A stretch of 17,140 nucleotides of DNA from assembly GCA_900555435.1 (NCBI GenBank), contig USLH01000034.1, forward strand, positions 1 to 17,140, in the 5' to 3' direction. The position numbers and the translations under genes were made by a program. Shown piece by piece: positions 6,043-13,964 of this stretch; within the stretch, counting starts at the first letter, position 1; each line of letters starts with the position of its first letter. The stretch comes from an uncultured Oscillospiraceae bacterium (GTDB taxonomy: Bacteria > Bacillota > Clostridia > Oscillospirales > Ruminococcaceae). Below the pieces are notes generated by a model. The model ran no database searches and had not been told where the DNA came from. It saw nothing but the letters and a program-made list of their open reading frames with translations.

Positions 6043-7083
6043 ATGAAAAAGGTTCGGATCGGTATCGTTGGCGCCGGAAACATCGCCACCAATGCCCATA
6101 TGCCCGCTTACAAAGTCTGCGATCAGGCTGAGATCGCCGCTGTAGCAGACCTCAATCTGGAGCGCGCCCAGGCTTTCGCCGAGAAGTTCGGCATTCCCCA
6201 CGCTTACGGCTCCGTGGAAGAAATGCTGGCAAATGAAGACATTGACGCCGTGGACATCTGCACCTGGAACTGCGGTCACGCCCCCGTCGCCATTGCCGCC
6301 GCCAAAGCCGGCAAGCACATCCTCTGCGAAAAGCCCTTCGCTGACAGCTTAGAGCACGCTAGGGAAGCCAAAGAAGCCATCGAAAAGGCCGGTGTCACCT
6401 TCCTTCTGGGCGTCCCCAGCCGCTTCAATCCTCCCAACGCCCTTGCACGGAAAATGCTGGACGACGGGGAGCTGGGCGACATCTACTATGCCAAGACCTC
6501 TTACCTCCGCCGAAGAGGCACCCCCACCGGCTGGTTCACCGATTCCAGAGTTTCCGGCGGCGGCCCCGTCCTTGACATCGGCGTTCACCGCATTGACGCC
6601 GCATGGTACCTGATGGGAAACCCCAAGCCCGTCCGGGTCAGCTCCGCCGTGGCGAACCACTTGGGCGAATACGAGACCAAGGGCATCACCCGCTGGCAGG
6701 GCACCCCCTGCCCCGACAACCAGAATAACACCGAAGACTTCGGCGCCGGCGTCATCCACTTTGAAAACGGTGCGCTCTTAGCTTTTGAGGCCGCATGGGC
6801 GCTGAACGGCCCGGATTATCAGGCTACCCAGCTCTTCGGTACCAAGGGCGGCATTACCCTCGATCCCCTCACCCTCTACGGCGAACGGGGCGGCTACTTA
6901 AGCGACGACCAGCTCCATCCCGGTCAGGGCAAGAGCTTTGAGCTGGAGATCGCCCACTTCGTAAGCTGCGTCCAGACCGGCGCCCCCACCCGCTTCCCCG
7001 TGGAGCAGGCATATAACCTGCAGAAGATGCTGCAGGGCATCTATGATTCCGCCCGTCTCGGCCGGGAAGTCATCCTCGTCTGA
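6043..7083 (+). CDS. Gfo/Idh/MocA family NAD(P)-dependent oxidoreductase
   Basis: A 346-residue cytosolic dehydrogenase. The N-terminal Rossmann domain (about 1-122) has the nucleotide motif IGIVGAGNIA (6-15), an acidic Asp36 at the end of the second strand (favouring NAD over NADP) and the family's CEKPFA motif with Glu96-Lys97-Pro98. The C-terminal alpha/beta domain holds GGGPVLDIGVHRID, with Asp178, His182 and Asp185 where catalytic and substrate residues lie in this family. Members oxidise or reduce a secondary alcohol of a sugar, inositol or glycoside; the substrate cannot be read from sequence. ATG at 6043 follows AGGAGGA. It is the first gene of the operon, and the next starts 14 bases after its stop, a pairing common for oxidoreductase plus isomerase/lyase modules. 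Confidence 0.92.
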   Translation: MKKVRIGIVGAGNIATNAHMPAYKVCDQAEIAAVADLNLERAQAFAEKFGIPHAYGSVEEMLANEDIDAVDICTWNCGHAPVAIAAAKAGKHILCEKPFADSLEHAREAKEAIEKAGVTFLLGVPSRFNPPNALARKMLDDGELGDIYYAKTSYLRRRGTPTGWFTDSRVSGGGPVLDIGVHRIDAAWYLMGNPKPVRVSSAVANHLGEYETKGITRWQGTPCPDNQNNTEDFGAGVIHFENGALLAFEAAWALNGPDYQATQLFGTKGGITLDPLTLYGERGGYLSDDQLHPGQGKSFELEIAHFVSCVQTGAPTRFPVEQAYNLQKMLQGIYDSARLGREVILV

Positions 7084-7097
7084 AAAAGGAGCCTGCC

Positions 7098-7952
7098 ATG
7101 AAAACCTGTGTCAGCACCTACAGCTTCCACCGTCTGGTGGACAAAGGCGAACTGGATCTCTTCGGCGTCATCGATAAAGTCCACGAAATGGGCATTCCCG
7201 CCGTAGAGCCGGTTTTAGACGACAAGACTCTCCCCTTGTGCGGCAAGCTCACCGAGCACGCCCGAAAGCTGGGACTTACCGTCCCCATCTACACCACCGG
7301 CGCCAATTTCCTCTGCCCCGACGTGGAAGCGGAGATCCGCCGGGTGGAAAAGCACATCGACGCCGCCTCGGACGCCGGGATCCCCCTGCTCCGTCATGAC
7401 ATCACCCACGGCTTCTATGAAGGCTATGAGGGCATCCGCACCTTCGAGGCTATCCTCCCCGGTTTAGCCGCCGCCATCCGTGAGGTGGCGGACTACGCCA
7501 GGAAAAAGGGCGTCACCACCTGCTCGGAAAACCACGGCAGATTGGTTCAGGACAGTGACCGGATGCTGCAGGTCTTCACCGCCGTGAACCATCCCAATTA
7601 CCACTATCTCTGCGACATCGGGAACTTCGGCGGCGTGGACGAGGACTGCGCCATCGCCGTTTCCAAGCTGCTGCCCTTCATCGTCCACGTCCACGCCAAG
7701 GACGCCTTCGTCCGCTCCGGCATGCGCCCGGATCCCGGCCGTGGCTGGAACCAGACCAGAGCCGGAAACTACCGCCGCGCCACCATCTTCGGCCACGGCG
7801 ACCAGCCCACCTACCAGTGCCTGAAGATCATTCATCAATCCGGCTACAACGGCTACGTTTCTCTGGAATTTGAAGGCATCGAGGACACCCTTCCCGCCAT
7901 CGAGATCAGCATGGAAAACTTAAACCGCTTCTTAGCCCAGATCGAGGGGTGA
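7098..7952 (+). CDS. Sugar phosphate isomerase/epimerase-like TIM-barrel protein (AP endonuclease 2 superfamily)
   Basis: A 284-residue xylose-isomerase-like TIM barrel. The expected divalent-metal ligands at the barrel mouth are present: Glu144 (SENHG), Asp173 (CDIGNF), His199 (VHVHAKD, followed by Lys201) and a glutamate in SLEFEG (257 or 259). His104 and Glu108 in DITHGFYEG may also face the pocket. Relatives are sugar isomerases, C-epimerases, dehydratases, or lyases that split 3-keto-glycosides made by a partner Gfo/Idh enzyme. Which one applies here is not decided by the sequence. It lacks features of a true AP endonuclease repair context. ATG at 7098 follows AAAAGGAG. The nagA-like gene starts four bases after its stop. 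Confidence 0.87.
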   Translation: MKTCVSTYSFHRLVDKGELDLFGVIDKVHEMGIPAVEPVLDDKTLPLCGKLTEHARKLGLTVPIYTTGANFLCPDVEAEIRRVEKHIDAASDAGIPLLRHDITHGFYEGYEGIRTFEAILPGLAAAIREVADYARKKGVTTCSENHGRLVQDSDRMLQVFTAVNHPNYHYLCDIGNFGGVDEDCAIAVSKLLPFIVHVHAKDAFVRSGMRPDPGRGWNQTRAGNYRRATIFGHGDQPTYQCLKIIHQSGYNGYVSLEFEGIEDTLPAIEISMENLNRFLAQIEG

Positions 7953-7956
7953 ACCG

Positions 7957-9123
7957 ATGGAACGCAGCTGGCACTTTGAAAACGCCCGGGTCTTAAAGGA
8001 CGACTTCACCTTTGAAGTGACCTCCCTTACCGTCCGGGACGGCGTCATTGAAGGGATCGGCGGCCCCTGCCCGGAGGGGGCCCGCCGGGTCGACGCCGCC
8101 GGAAAAAACCTGATCCCCGGCCTCATTGACACCCACTTTCACGGCGCTCTGGGCAACTGCTTCGGCCGCACGGATGCTTTAGGCATCCGCACCGTGGCCG
8201 CCTTTGAAGCGGCTCAGGGCATCACTTCCATCATCCCCACCGTTTCCGCCACCGCCGACGAAAACATCTTTGCCTCCCTCGCCGCCGTTCAGGAGGCCAT
8301 GTCCGCCCCTACCGGCGGCGCCCGGGTGGAGGGCATCCATCTGGAAGGCCCCTTCCTCTCAAAAAACTACCGGGGCGGCCAGTGGGAGCGGTATCTCCAG
8401 ACCCCTTCCGTAGAAAAACTCCGCCACTATTACGAAGCCTCCGGCGGCACCCTCCGGATCATGACCCTGGCTCCCGAATGCGAAAACGGTCTGGACGTAG
8501 TCCGGGAAGCGAAAAATTTAGGCGTTGCCATCGCTCTGGGCCACACCGGTGCCGATTTTGACACTGCCAAAGCCGCCGTGGACTGCGGCGCCTCCCTGTC
8601 CACCCACACGTTTAACGGCATGGTCCCCTTCCACCACCGCACCCCCGGCGTTCTGGGCGAAGTGCTCACCGACGACCGGGTCTCCTGCGAGGTCATCGCC
8701 GACTTTGTCCACCTGCATCCCGCCACCATCCTGCTGATCTGCCGGGCAAAGGGCATGGATCGGGTGCATCTGGTCAGCGATTCCATGTTCGCCACCGGCC
8801 TGCCCGACGGCGACTACCCGGAGGAAGACCGGGTGCGCCACATCCGCAACGGCGCCTGTGTCTTAGACGACGGCCGCATCAGCGGCAGCACCTACCCCGT
8901 CGCCTTCGGGATGCGGAACCTTGTAAAGATCGGCATCCCTCTGGAGCAGGCGGTCATGGCCGCCTCCCGGAACCCCGCCCGGGACGCCGGGATCCTAGGC
9001 CACACCGGCACCCTCACCCCCGGAAAGCGGGCGGATCTGGTACTGCTGAAGGAAGACCTCTTCCCCGCCGCCACCTTCGTGGACGGAGAGCCGGTCTTCA
9101 CCGCCGAAGGAGTCCGCTTATGA
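7957..9123 (+). CDS. nagA: N-acetylglucosamine-6-phosphate deacetylase (NagA family)
   Basis: A 388-residue amidohydrolase of NagA length and layout, expected to remove acetate from an N-acetylhexosamine 6-phosphate. The metal and catalytic residues are present: His60 and His62 (DTHFHG), Glu130 (HLEGPF), His196 (LGHTGA), His217 (STHTFN) and the catalytic-type Asp275 (VSDSM). The C-terminal beta-strand cap holds the usual GxLxPGKRADLVLL segment. Pocket motifs differ slightly from classical NagA: HTFNGMVPFHHRTPG where HLYNxMxPLHHREPG is usual, and DSMFATG where DAMxxxG is usual. A different acylated amino sugar phosphate is therefore possible. ATG at 7957 follows GAGGGGTGA. Its stop overlaps the kinase start (ATGA), so the deacetylase and kinase are translationally coupled. 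Confidence 0.9.
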   Translation: MERSWHFENARVLKDDFTFEVTSLTVRDGVIEGIGGPCPEGARRVDAAGKNLIPGLIDTHFHGALGNCFGRTDALGIRTVAAFEAAQGITSIIPTVSATADENIFASLAAVQEAMSAPTGGARVEGIHLEGPFLSKNYRGGQWERYLQTPSVEKLRHYYEASGGTLRIMTLAPECENGLDVVREAKNLGVAIALGHTGADFDTAKAAVDCGASLSTHTFNGMVPFHHRTPGVLGEVLTDDRVSCEVIADFVHLHPATILLICRAKGMDRVHLVSDSMFATGLPDGDYPEEDRVRHIRNGACVLDDGRISGSTYPVAFGMRNLVKIGIPLEQAVMAASRNPARDAGILGHTGTLTPGKRADLVLLKEDLFPAATFVDGEPVFTAEGVRL

Positions 9124-10079
9124 GATTAGGCATCGACTTAGGCGGGACCGCCATCAAAGCCGGCCTTGTGGACGAAGAAGGCCGCATTCTCTCTTCCAAA
9201 ACGGTCAGAACCCCCGTCTCCGAAGGCCCCGACGCCATTCTGGCGGCGATCGCCGCCCTCTGCCGCTCCCTGACGGAAAAGGCTTCTGTTCCTTCCGTCG
9301 GCATCGGCGCTCCCGGCCGCATCGATTCGGAAAACGGCGTTTTCGTCAATGCCGCCAACCTCCCCATGCGGAATTACCCCATGGCAAAGCGCCTGTCGGA
9401 GCAATTAAACGTTCCCGTCTTTCTGGAAAACGACGCCAACTGCGCCCTATACGGCGAAATTTTTGCCGGAGCCGGCCGCCGGTGGGAGACGTTTCTTCTT
9501 GTTACCGTAGGCACCGGCGTCGGCGGCGGCATCCGCATGAGCGGCGGCATCTATTTAGGCGTTGACGGCCGGGCCGGGGAATTCGGCCACATGACCATCG
9601 ACCGGAACGGCCGTCCCTGCCCCTGCGGGCGAAGCGGCTGCTGGGAGCAGTACGCTTCTGCCACCGCCCTTTGCCGCCTGACCCGGGAAGCGGCGGAAGC
9701 AAATCCGGAAAGCCTCCTTGCCGCCCGGATCCGCAGCGAAGGCGGAAAAGTGGACGGAAAAACCGTCTTCGCCGCCGCCCGGAGCGGCTGTCCCACAGCC
9801 GAACGGGTCTTAAACACCTACTGCGGCTTCCTCGCCGAGGGGATCAACAACCTGACCGTCCTTCTCCGCCCGGAAGCCATCGTGCTGGCCGGCGGCATCT
9901 TCCGGGAAGGGGAATTTCTCCTGTCCCGGATCCGCCCTCTGGTAAAAGAGCCGGATCGCCTGACCGTCTCCACTTTAAACGGCTACGCCGGCTTGATCGG
10001 TGCCTCCCTCCTGTCGGAGCGCCGGGTCCCGGAAAGCCCCGTTTCCCGCCTGCTCCGACCCCTTCCCATCCACCCCTGA
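9120..10079 (+). CDS. ROK family sugar kinase (probable N-acetylhexosamine kinase)
   Basis: A 319-residue ROK kinase. It has no N-terminal helix-turn-helix, so it is an enzyme and not a ROK repressor. It shows the ATP phosphate motif GIDLGGTAIKAG (4-15), the sugar-binding and catalytic ENDAN with Asp105, the second phosphate loop VGTGVGGG (130-137), and the ROK signature with Glu154 and His157 (GEFGH) and zinc ligands Cys167, Cys169 and Cys174 in CPCGRSGCWE. An adenosine-motif LAGGIF lies near residue 260. Overlap with nagA suggests it phosphorylates GlcNAc or ManNAc (NagK- or NanK-like); glucose remains possible. The C-terminal tail after about 305 is Arg/Pro-rich and unconserved-looking. 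The next gene starts 22 bases downstream. Confidence 0.9.
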   Translation: MRLGIDLGGTAIKAGLVDEEGRILSSKTVRTPVSEGPDAILAAIAALCRSLTEKASVPSVGIGAPGRIDSENGVFVNAANLPMRNYPMAKRLSEQLNVPVFLENDANCALYGEIFAGAGRRWETFLLVTVGTGVGGGIRMSGGIYLGVDGRAGEFGHMTIDRNGRPCPCGRSGCWEQYASATALCRLTREAAEANPESLLAARIRSEGGKVDGKTVFAAARSGCPTAERVLNTYCGFLAEGINNLTVLLRPEAIVLAGGIFREGEFLLSRIRPLVKEPDRLTVSTLNGYAGLIGASLLSERRVPESPVSRLLRPLPIHP

Positions 10080-10101
10080 CTGAAAGGAAAGAAGGATCAC
10101 T

Positions 10102-11256
10102 TTGAACAGCATTCCTGCGCTCTTCGCCTGCATCGAAGAAAACGCCCCGAGATTTCAACGGCTCCTGGAGGATTTCGTCGCCGCCGAGAGCTTTACCTTT
10201 GAAACGAAAGCCGTCTCCCACGCTGTCTCCCTGCTGGCTGAGTTCGGAAAGTCTCTAGGCTTTTCCGCTCATGTAAAAGCTTTCCCAAACGCCGGCGACG
10301 GCCTTGTGCTGGAAAACGCATCCGGCGACCTGCCTCCTGTCTGCTTCGTGGCCCATACGGACACCGTCCACCCCTCCGGCTCCTTCCCGGAGCTTTTAAA
10401 GCCCGCCCCGGAAGGCGGGAGCTACGGCCCCGGCATTGTGGACTGCAAGGGCGGAGCAGTCATCGCACTCCTTGCCATGTACGCCCTGCGGGAAACGGGC
10501 TGCCGCCGCCCCACCCGGCTCATCATGGCTCCCGATGAGGAAGCCAGCAACCGCCTGACCGGTCAGGCCGGTATCGACTTCCTCCAGAATGCCGTAAAAG
10601 GCTCCGCCGCCGCTTTCGTCTGCGAATGCGGCAAAAAGGACGAAGCCGTGGTGGATCGGAAAGGCATCACCAAGGTGCGGGTCGACATCTGCGGAAAAGC
10701 CGCCCACGCCGGAATGTACTACGCTGAGGGCATCAGCGCCATCCGGGAAGCCGCCTATCAGATCCTTGCGCTGGAAGAAAAGAGCGACCCCGATGCCGTC
10801 ACCTATAACTGCGGCAAAATCACCGGCGGCACCGCCGAAAACGTAGTGCCGGAGTACTGCTCCTATACCGTGGACATCCGCTACCGTACCCATGAGGAAG
10901 CCGAAAAAGCTCTGGCGCACCTTTCCGACGTCACCGGCACCTCCCACGTCCCCGGAGCAAGCTCCACCGTCACCATTCTGAGCCACCGCAGCCCCATGCC
11001 CCGCTCCGAAGCAGGGATGGCGCTGTTTGACCACCTCCGCACCGTCGGGCTCCGTTATGGGCTGGAGGATCTCCGCCCCATGAGCAATGGCGGCGGATCC
11101 GACGCCGCCTACACCGCCGCCATCGGCATCCCCACCGTCTGCGCCGTCGGCATGACCGGCTGGGACTGGCACAGCCTCCGGGAGCGTTCCGAACCGGGCG
11201 CCCTCTCCCGCCGTGCCAAACTCCTGGCAGCCGCAGCAGCCGAACTCCCCGAATAA
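10102..11256 (+). CDS. M20 family metallopeptidase (glutamate carboxypeptidase-like)
   Basis: A 384-residue di-zinc hydrolase of the M20 carboxypeptidase/amidohydrolase family. Zinc and catalytic residues are all visible: His85 and Asp87 (AHTDTV), Asp114 (GIVDCKGG), catalytic Glu146 with Glu147 (APDEEA), Glu175 (CECGK), and His357 near the C-terminus (WDWHSLRERSE). A dimerisation domain of about 100 residues follows DRKGITKVRVDICGKAAHAG, as in CPG2-like enzymes. There is no signal peptide, so it acts inside the cell on a peptide or N-acyl amino acid. The start is TTG at 10102, five bases after GAAGGA. As the last gene of the operon it suggests that the substrate carries an amide-linked amino acid or peptide; alternatively it is a scavenging peptidase carried along. 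Confidence 0.92.
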   Translation: MNSIPALFACIEENAPRFQRLLEDFVAAESFTFETKAVSHAVSLLAEFGKSLGFSAHVKAFPNAGDGLVLENASGDLPPVCFVAHTDTVHPSGSFPELLKPAPEGGSYGPGIVDCKGGAVIALLAMYALRETGCRRPTRLIMAPDEEASNRLTGQAGIDFLQNAVKGSAAAFVCECGKKDEAVVDRKGITKVRVDICGKAAHAGMYYAEGISAIREAAYQILALEEKSDPDAVTYNCGKITGGTAENVVPEYCSYTVDIRYRTHEEAEKALAHLSDVTGTSHVPGASSTVTILSHRSPMPRSEAGMALFDHLRTVGLRYGLEDLRPMSNGGGSDAAYTAAIGIPTVCAVGMTGWDWHSLRERSEPGALSRRAKLLAAAAAELPE

Positions 11257-11361
11257 CCAAACCTTCCCCTCAGAATGTTTCTTTTCCGCTGCTCCACAGC
11301 TTCCCCAAAATCTTCCAATCAGCAACAAGAACCCTTAAACCATTCACATCCTACGGGTATC

Positions 11362-11396
11362 TTCAAAGTCTTCCATTCCCAGCGAGAAACTTTGAA
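11362..11396. repeat. Inverted repeat in the convergent intergenic gap
   Basis: TTCAAAGT (11362-11369) and ACTTTGAA (11389-11396) are perfect 8-bp arms around a 19-base spacer; an A/T run follows. A smaller hairpin, CCGGA-ATAC-TCCGG, lies at 11439-11452. Apart from these and the terminator at 11460, the gap 11257-11501 shows no gene: short open frames there lack ribosome binding sites. Confidence 0.35.
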
Positions 11397-11459
11397 AAAA
11401 TTTTGGTGGGTGGGAGAATTAAGGGTTTTCCTTGCTGACCGGAATACTCCGGATATAAG

Positions 11460-11497
11460 AAAATTCCACCATGCAAACTTTGCATGGTGGAATTTTT
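11460..11497. terminator. Bidirectional intrinsic terminator
   Basis: A perfect 18-bp inverted repeat centred on 11478 (AAAATTCCACCATGCAAA and its complement, one-base centre). TTTTT closes it on the plus side and a T-rich TTTTCTTAT follows on the minus side. It lies between the M20 gene, which ends at 11256, and the P-type ATPase gene, which ends at 11502 on the other strand. It can therefore end both transcripts. It sits five bases from the ATPase stop, so that gene is the closer partner. Confidence 0.9.
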
Positions 11498-11501
11498 GAG
11501 T

Positions 11502-13868
11502 TTATGCAGCTTTTTTCTGCCGGGAAAAAGCAGCGATCTTTTCCATCCGCGCCGAAACCCGGTCGGAAAGCAGTTCCATCAACCGCAGGATCTCCGGCGT
11601 CAGCAGCGTCACAGCCAACAGGAAGATCGTCTCCCGCAGCCCCATGTCCGCCATGTCGAAAAGCCCCGGGACCGTAAACAGAATGCCGAAAAACAGCAGG
11701 AACATCCCGTAATATACCACCTTTCGGAACCAGGTGTTCAACGGGAACACCCGCCCAATCATGAAAAGCTCGGTAATTCCCGTGACCAGCATGCAGATCG
11801 TCGCCCGCACCGCATCTTCCGTCCCCAGCCAGCGGCAGAAGAAGGTCGCCGCCGCCACCTGGAGCACCACCGTCAACGCCCCCGACGCTGCCCGTCGGAA
11901 CACCGTTTTCAGGAAATCTCCCTGGATCCGGGTGTACGTCGGCTCCATGGACAGCAGGAAGGTGGGGATCCCCACGGAACACACCCCGATCACTGTCAGC
12001 TGGATCGGTACAAAGGGATACCCGCTCCCCGTGATCAGACAAAACAGCGTCAGCACCACCGAAAAGATAGTCTTCACAAGGAAAAGCGAGGCGGAACTCT
12101 GGATGTTGTTGATGACCCGCCGCCCTTCCCGGACAATATACGGCATGGACGCAAAATTGGAGTCCAGCAGCACCAGATTGGAGCAGTCCTTCGCCGCATC
12201 GCTGCCTGCCGCCATGGCAACGCTGCAGTCGGCCTCCTTCAGAGCCAGCACATCGTTGACTCCATCGCCGGTCATAGCTACCGTGTGCCCCTTCTTTTTC
12301 AAAGCCTGTACGATGGACTTTTTCTGTTCCGGCGTCACCCGCCCGAAGACGGAGTACCGCTCCACCGCCGCTTCAATGGACTCTTCCGTCCGCAGCACCG
12401 TGGCGTCGATATAGGCTTCCCCTCCGGGAAGCCCCGCCTTCCGGGCGATGCTGGAAACCGTCGCCGGGTCGTCGCCGGAGATCACCATGAGCCGCACGTC
12501 CTGACTTCTGAAAAAGTCCAGCGTCTCTTTGGCATCCGCCCGCACCACGTCGCTCAGAAGGATCAGCGCACAGGGCTTAAGCCCCGAAGGCAGCCCATTT
12601 TCCCCGGGCAGTTCCGGCGACCACGCAACTGTCAGCACCCGGATCCCCTGCTTGGCATATTCTTCAATCTGCTCCGCCAACAAGGGATCTCCCTCCGGGA
12701 ACAGGAATTCGTAAGCCCCCATCAGGTATGTCCCCTTTTCCCCGAAGGCAGCCCCGCTGAACTTCCGGGCCGAAGAAAAGGGAAACACTGCCGTAGCCGC
12801 TGCCTGAACCGCCGGGAACCGCTGCCGCAGCGCCATCGCCGTCGCATTTTCATCCGCAAGCGCCCCGTTGAGCACTCCCATGACTTGCTCCAGCGGAAAA
12901 TCCGGCTCCAGCAGCACGGTGTCTTCTACCGCCATCCGCCCTTCAGTCAGCGTGCCGGTCTTGTCCAGGCACAGCACATCCACCCGTGCCAGCGTTTCGA
13001 TGCAGAAAAGCTCGTGCACCAGTGTCTTCCGCCGCCCCAGATTGACCACACCTACCGCCAGCGCAATGCTGATCAGCAGCACCAGCCCCTCCGGAATCAT
13101 CCCCAGCACCGCAGCCACCGTGTTGACAATGGCCTCGGAATAAGACATCCCGCCCTGGAACCGCTGGCTGCAGAAAAGCCCGATCCCCAGCGGCACGATC
13201 AGGATGCTGACCACTTTCAGGATCACGTTCACCGCATCCTGCAGCTGGGAACGGTGCTTTTTCAGGGTCTTCGCTTCCTTCATCAGCTGGTAGGAGAAAT
13301 TCTGCTCCCCGACGTGCTCAGTCTCCGCGGCGGCGTGTCCCGCCACTACAAAGCTGCCGGAATAGAGTTTATCCCCGGGATTTTTCACGATCACGTCGGA
13401 TTCGCCGGTGAGAAGCGCCTCGTTTACCTCCAGCGTCCCTTCCCGGACCACGGCATCGGCGCAGATCTGGTCCCCTGCCGATAGGAGCATAAAATCCCCC
13501 AAGACTACCTCGTCAATGGGGATCTGCCGCTCCTCCCCGTCCCGGCGCACCTTTGCTTTTGCCGCCGAAATCAGGGAGAGCCGATCTAACGTCCGCTTCG
13601 CCCGCAGCTCCTGAATGATGCCGATAGCGGTGTTGCAGACCACCGTCCCGATAAACGCCCCATTCTTATAAGAACCCACCGTCAGCACCAGTATTGCCAG
13701 GATCAGGTTGATGAGGTTAAAAAACGTCATCAGGTTGTCCCGGAAGATCTGTCCTACGGTTTTGCTGATGCGGTTTTCCAGTTTGTTGGTGAGCCCCTGC
13801 TGCACCCGCTCTTCCACTTGTGCGGAGGTAAGGCCCCTCTGTACGGGAACCGGCTCTTTCTCGTCCAT
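11502..13868 (-). CDS. CtpE-like P-type cation-transporting ATPase
   Basis: A 788-residue P-type ATPase. In order: actuator-domain TGES (154-157), M4 motif PEGL (259-262), phosphorylation site DKTGT with Asp302, a shortened nucleotide-binding domain, and the hinge TGDGVND (533-539). Predicted membrane segments are near 46-66, 70-88, 212-232, 245-276, 593-613, 617-638, 661-680, 686-707, 717-735 and 745-765. Two features set it apart from SERCA-type pumps. The usual KGAxE nucleotide motif is degenerate (MGAYE, 383-387). M6 reads IQLTVIGVCSVGIPTFLLSMEP and lacks the NxxxD calcium ligands. These resemble the mycobacterial CtpE group, one member of which has been linked to calcium uptake. ATG at 13868 follows AAGGTGG. 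There is no metal-binding N-terminal domain. It lies downstream of gpmI, behind a terminator. Confidence 0.9.
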   Translation of the reverse strand: MDEKEPVPVQRGLTSAQVEERVQQGLTNKLENRISKTVGQIFRDNLMTFFNLINLILAILVLTVGSYKNGAFIGTVVCNTAIGIIQELRAKRTLDRLSLISAAKAKVRRDGEERQIPIDEVVLGDFMLLSAGDQICADAVVREGTLEVNEALLTGESDVIVKNPGDKLYSGSFVVAGHAAAETEHVGEQNFSYQLMKEAKTLKKHRSQLQDAVNVILKVVSILIVPLGIGLFCSQRFQGGMSYSEAIVNTVAAVLGMIPEGLVLLISIALAVGVVNLGRRKTLVHELFCIETLARVDVLCLDKTGTLTEGRMAVEDTVLLEPDFPLEQVMGVLNGALADENATAMALRQRFPAVQAAATAVFPFSSARKFSGAAFGEKGTYLMGAYEFLFPEGDPLLAEQIEEYAKQGIRVLTVAWSPELPGENGLPSGLKPCALILLSDVVRADAKETLDFFRSQDVRLMVISGDDPATVSSIARKAGLPGGEAYIDATVLRTEESIEAAVERYSVFGRVTPEQKKSIVQALKKKGHTVAMTGDGVNDVLALKEADCSVAMAAGSDAAKDCSNLVLLDSNFASMPYIVREGRRVINNIQSSASLFLVKTIFSVVLTLFCLITGSGYPFVPIQLTVIGVCSVGIPTFLLSMEPTYTRIQGDFLKTVFRRAASGALTVVLQVAAATFFCRWLGTEDAVRATICMLVTGITELFMIGRVFPLNTWFRKVVYYGMFLLFFGILFTVPGLFDMADMGLRETIFLLAVTLLTPEILRLMELLSDRVSARMEKIAAFSRQKKAA

Positions 13869-13918
13869 ACTGCCACCTTCTTCCTTCCAGAAAACGACGG
13901 GAAGGGATTTCCTTCTTC

Positions 13919-13958
13919 AAAAGAGAAACCGCCGCAAGGGGTTCCCGTGCGGCGGTTT
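13919..13958 (-). terminator. Intrinsic terminator after gpmI
   Basis: AAACCGCCGCA (13926-13936) pairs with TGCGGCGGTTT (13948-13958), an 11-bp stem with further GGG/CCC pairing in the loop. On the minus strand it is followed by a pyrimidine-rich TTTCTCTTTT. It starts seven bases after the gpmI stop and ends about 50 bases before the P-type ATPase start. It probably stops most transcription from the glycolytic genes before the pump. Confidence 0.8.
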
Positions 13959-13964
13959 TGAAAC

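Noticed and set aside
11275..11499. A 74-codon plus-strand frame in the convergent gap
   Set aside because: It has no ribosome binding site, its composition resembles random sequence, and its end runs through the terminator hairpin.
11484..13484. A 666-codon open frame on the plus strand
   Set aside because: It is antisense to the P-type ATPase, whose catalytic motifs are all intact. The translation is His/Arg/Pro/Gln-rich with no domain, as expected from the complement of GC-rich coding DNA, and no ribosome binding site was seen.
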